Assembly (NCBI RefSeq): GCF_001514195.1
Contig: NZ_KQ948738.1
Location: 521,207 to 585,206 of the forward strand
From: Streptomyces griseorubiginosus
GTDB lineage: Bacteria; Actinomycetota; Actinomycetes; Streptomycetales; Streptomycetaceae
Length of the DNA: 64,000 nt
Direction: 5' to 3'
In this document: positions 62,099 through 64,000 of the stretch, one piece after another
How positions within the stretch are numbered: the first letter of the stretch is position 1
Layout: the number at the start of each line of letters is the position of its first letter
Notes under the pieces: generated by a model
What the model was told of the DNA's origin: nothing
Database searches by the model: none
What the model saw: the letters and a program-made list of their open reading frames with translations, nothing else
Made by a program: the position numbers and the translations under genes

Positions 62099-62785
62099 AT
62101 GCAGCGCTTCGGGCGTCGCATCGCCGCGGCCGGCACGGCCGTGGTCTCTTCGCTCCTTCTGGCACTCTCCCTCGCCGCGGTCCCCGCGCAGGCGGCGAGC
62201 CACAACCCGATCGTGTTCGTGCACGGGCTCAGCAGCGATGCGAGCAGCTGGGACGACTGGATCGCCGACTTCAAGGCGGACGGCTACAGCGCCTCCGAGC
62301 TGGACGCCTGGTCGTACAGCTGGTCCCAGTCGAACGTGACCACCGCCCAGCAGCTGGCCACCGAGGTCCAGCGGGTCCTGAAGGCGACCGGCGCCTCCAA
62401 GGTCGACCTGGTCACCCACTCCATGGGTGCGCTGAGCGCCCGCTACTACCTGAAGAACCTGGGCGGCACGGCGTACGTGGACGACTTCGTGTCGGCGGCC
62501 GGCGTCAACCACGGGACGACCACGGCCTCCTGGTGCGCGTGGCTGTACACCTCGTGCGCGGAGATGAACACCGGCAGCTCCTTCCTCACCGCCCTCAATT
62601 CCGGTGACGAGACGCCGGGCAGCGTCTCCTACGCCAGTTACTGGTCCAACTGCGACGACGCCCTCACCCCGGACACCACGGCGATCCTGAACGGCGCGAC
62701 GAACGTCGAGGTGGGATGCATCTCGCACACCGACATGAACAACGACTACGGCGTCTACCGACAGGTGCGCGCCTTCGTGCAGTAG
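62099..62785 (+). CDS. Secreted triacylglycerol lipase (alpha/beta hydrolase, LipA type)
   Basis: A 228-residue exolipase. The ATG follows CAGGAGGCATC. The Sec signal is [32 protein letters not shown]. The mature start [20 protein letters not shown] gives the oxyanion HG motif. The nucleophile elbow is [17 protein letters not shown] (T-H-S-M-G variant of G-x-S-x-G), the Asp likely in the [12 protein letters not shown] or ETPGS region, and His in [19 protein letters not shown]. It resembles the Bacillus LipA / Streptomyces lipase family, without a lid. It is divergent from a LuxR-type regulator; S. exfoliatus lipA is known to be controlled by a LuxR-type LipR (from memory). Confidence 0.9.
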   Translation: MQRFGRRIAAAGTAVVSSLLLALSLAAVPAQAASHNPIVFVHGLSSDASSWDDWIADFKADGYSASELDAWSYSWSQSNVTTAQQLATEVQRVLKATGASKVDLVTHSMGALSARYYLKNLGGTAYVDDFVSAAGVNHGTTTASWCAWLYTSCAEMNTGSSFLTALNSGDETPGSVSYASYWSNCDDALTPDTTAILNGATNVEVGCISHTDMNNDYGVYRQVRAFVQ

Positions 62786-62859
62786 CCGCCCGAGGGGGTG
62801 CGACGGGGTCCCACGGGGGACAATCGCGGTAGGACCCGTCCTCGGTGAGGGAGGCTGTC

Positions 62860-63549
62860 ATGCCGCTACGGTCCGCCGGCACCGGCAGGGTGTCCCGGGA
62901 TCCCGTCCACCATCCGCTCTTCGCCCGGTATTACGAGCGGGCCAGCGTCACCGCCGAGACAAGGCTGGGCATGGCCGACGTGCGCCGGCGGCTGCTCGCC
63001 GGGCTGTCGGGGCGGGTGATCGAGATCGGCGCGGGCAACGGTCTGAACTTCGCGCACTACCCGGGTACGGTCTCCGAGGTCGTGGCGATCGAACCGGAGC
63101 GCCGGCTGCGGCAGTCGGCCGTGGAGTCCGCCCTGCGCTCCGAGGTACCGGTCGATGTGGTGCCGGGCACCGCGGAGGCGCTGCCGGTCAAGAGCGAGGC
63201 CTTCGACGCCGTGGTCGTCTCGCTGGTCCTGTGCAGTGTGCGCGATGTGCCCCGCGCGCTGAGCGAGGCACGGCGAGTGCTGCGGCCGGGCGGGACCGTG
63301 CGGTTCTTCGAGCACGGCAGGGGCGGCGGGCCCGGGATGCGTTTCACCCAGCGCGCCCTCGACCGGACGGTGTGGCCGCTGCTGAGCGGCGGCTGCCATC
63401 TGGCCCGCGACCCGGTCGGGGCGTTGCGCGAGGCCGGGTTCGAACTCGGCCCCTACCGGCGGATGTTGCTGCCGGAGAACGGTCCGAAGCTGCCCCCGTC
63501 CTTCTGCGTGCTGGGTACCGCGTGGCGGCCCTCACCGACGGACGGCTGA
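62860..63549 (+). CDS. SAM-dependent methyltransferase (class I, UbiE-like)
   Basis: A 229-residue protein. The ATG at 62860 follows GAGGGAGG at 6 nt. The motif I nucleotide-binding loop is VIEIGAGNGLNFAHYP, followed by VVAIEPERRLRQSAV (acidic residue for ribose), AFDAVVVSLVLCSVRD (motif II/post-I) and EARRVLRPGGTVRFFEHGRG (post-II). No substrate domain is recognised. The N-terminus HHPLFARYYERASVTAETRL is shared with phospholipid or isoprenoid methyltransferases of actinobacteria. The terminal codons lie in a 28-bp tandem repeat. Confidence 0.85.
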   Translation: MPLRSAGTGRVSRDPVHHPLFARYYERASVTAETRLGMADVRRRLLAGLSGRVIEIGAGNGLNFAHYPGTVSEVVAIEPERRLRQSAVESALRSEVPVDVVPGTAEALPVKSEAFDAVVVSLVLCSVRDVPRALSEARRVLRPGGTVRFFEHGRGGGPGMRFTQRALDRTVWPLLSGGCHLARDPVGALREAGFELGPYRRMLLPENGPKLPPSFCVLGTAWRPSPTDG

Positions 63550-63642
63550 TCACAGGGCCGTCCCTGCGGACGGCTGATCACAGGGCCGTCCCTGCGGACG
63601 GCTGATCACAGGGCCGTCCCTGCGGACGGCTGATCACGGGGC
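63543..63642. repeat. 28-bp tandem repeat, three full units and a partial
   Basis: Units start CGGCTGATCACAGGGCC at 63543, 63571, 63599 and, partial, at 63627. Each unit contains the stem CAGGG-CCGT-CCCTG and the palindrome TGATCA. The first copy supplies the stop of the methyltransferase gene. Positioned between convergent genes, the array may act as a multi-hairpin transcription stop. Confidence 0.95.
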
Positions 63643-63662
63643 CCACTCGCGCAGCACGCTGA

Positions 63663-64000
63663 TCACAACGTCCACTTCCGCAGCTCGCGCGCGATGTCGT
63701 GCACCGAGGCGTCGCCCTTCTTGGCCACCTTGGCGAGATCACGGACGAGCACCGGCGAGGTGACGACCCTGAGGCCGCTGGCGACGAGGTAGGCGTAGGC
63801 GACCGCACAGGCGAAGAGGGCGTTCGTGCGCTCCAACGCCGGGACGTGGATGAGGAGTTGCAGCAGCGCGGCGGCGCGCAGATGCGGGTTGTCGTAGACG
63901 GGGATGTCGAAGATCTCTGCCTCGTGCCGCGCCACGGCGGCGACCAGGGCACCCCAGTCGGTGACCTGGGGGTCGCCCGGGGTCTTCTGCTCGGCGAGCA
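63663..64000 (-). CDS. Fic/Doc-like toxin-component protein (5' end off the right edge)
   Basis: The visible 112 codons read LAEQKTPGDPQVTDWGALVA, AVARHEAEIFDIPVYDNPHL, RAAALLQLLIHVPALERTNA, LFACAVAYAYLVASGLRVVT, ending DIARELRKWTL. This resembles actinobacterial proteins annotated as Fic-family toxin components: a Doc-type helical core with VYDNP and AAALLQLLI, but the HPF-x-DGN-x-x-R active-site motif is replaced by VPALERTN, so AMPylation or Doc kinase activity is doubtful. An antitoxin would be expected upstream, beyond 64000. No start codon lies in the window. Confidence 0.6.
   Translation of the reverse strand, partial: LAEQKTPGDPQVTDWGALVAAVARHEAEIFDIPVYDNPHLRAAALLQLLIHVPALERTNALFACAVAYAYLVASGLRVVTSPVLVRDLAKVAKKGDASVHDIARELRKWTL

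Overview
The window is high-GC actinobacterial chromosome and reads as Streptomyces. Supporting signs are strong third-position GC bias, frequent GTG/TTG starts, ATGA-overlapping operons, Tat-exported glycosidases with ricin-type lectin tails, a HATPase/HTH-DUF5753/DUF397 trio and a ydaO (c-di-AMP) riboswitch in front of an NlpC/P60 hydrolase. It has housekeeping loci at both ends (urease at the left, biotin synthesis at the right) with about 50 kb of mostly accessory DNA between them.

Left to right: (1) 1-3487, urease genes ureA-B-C-F-G on the minus strand, running off the left edge. (2) 3653-5717, a TetR regulator divergent from a membrane protein, with a repeated operator-like element between them, then a lone YefM/Phd-type antitoxin. 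(3) 6557-29944, a polymorphic-toxin island. It holds two very large secreted RHS/YD-repeat proteins, each with its own C-terminal toxin domain and a translationally coupled downstream immunity gene. One toxin tip follows a Hint autoprocessing domain and looks like a papain fold; the other resembles Tse2/TreTu-type ADP-ribosyltransferase-like tips. Each RHS gene is next to a large secreted partner (a LamG protein and an FG-GAP/VCBS protein), and the two partners share the same N-terminal scaffold. IS5-type transposase fragments lie at 18.0, 19.2 and 30.1 kb. (4) 29945-31924, 2 kb of degenerate DNA. (5) 31925-33862, a ClpP paralogue with a small partner gene, then the riboswitch-controlled NlpC/P60 protein.

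(6) 34083-52801, an L-fucose island. Two Tat-exported GH29 alpha-L-fucosidases face outward on either side of a tightly overlapping plus-strand operon. The operon encodes a ribose-type ABC importer, L-fuconate dehydratase, lactonase, FucU/RbsD mutarotase, a zinc alcohol dehydrogenase, an SDR, a KDPG-type aldolase, a PfkB sugar kinase, an aldo/keto reductase (probable L-fucose dehydrogenase) and a FadR-type GntR regulator. A GH43-like enzyme with a ricin domain follows. Together these could release, import and oxidise fucose by the non-phosphorylative route (fucose to fuconolactone to fuconate to 2-keto-3-deoxyfuconate to pyruvate plus lactaldehyde). The kinase does not fit a 6-deoxy substrate, so a second substrate is likely. 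A short dyad, CATNGGATG, occurs in both outward-facing promoter regions and is a candidate operator.

(7) 52900-54666, the regulatory trio. (8) 54705-59212, bioF divergent from bioB-bioA-bioD. (9) 59241-64000, a stretch with several tandem repeats that contains a LuxR-type regulator without a visible ATPase module, a divergent secreted lipase, a methyltransferase and the end of a Fic-like toxin gene cut by the right edge. No rRNA, tRNA or CRISPR array was seen.
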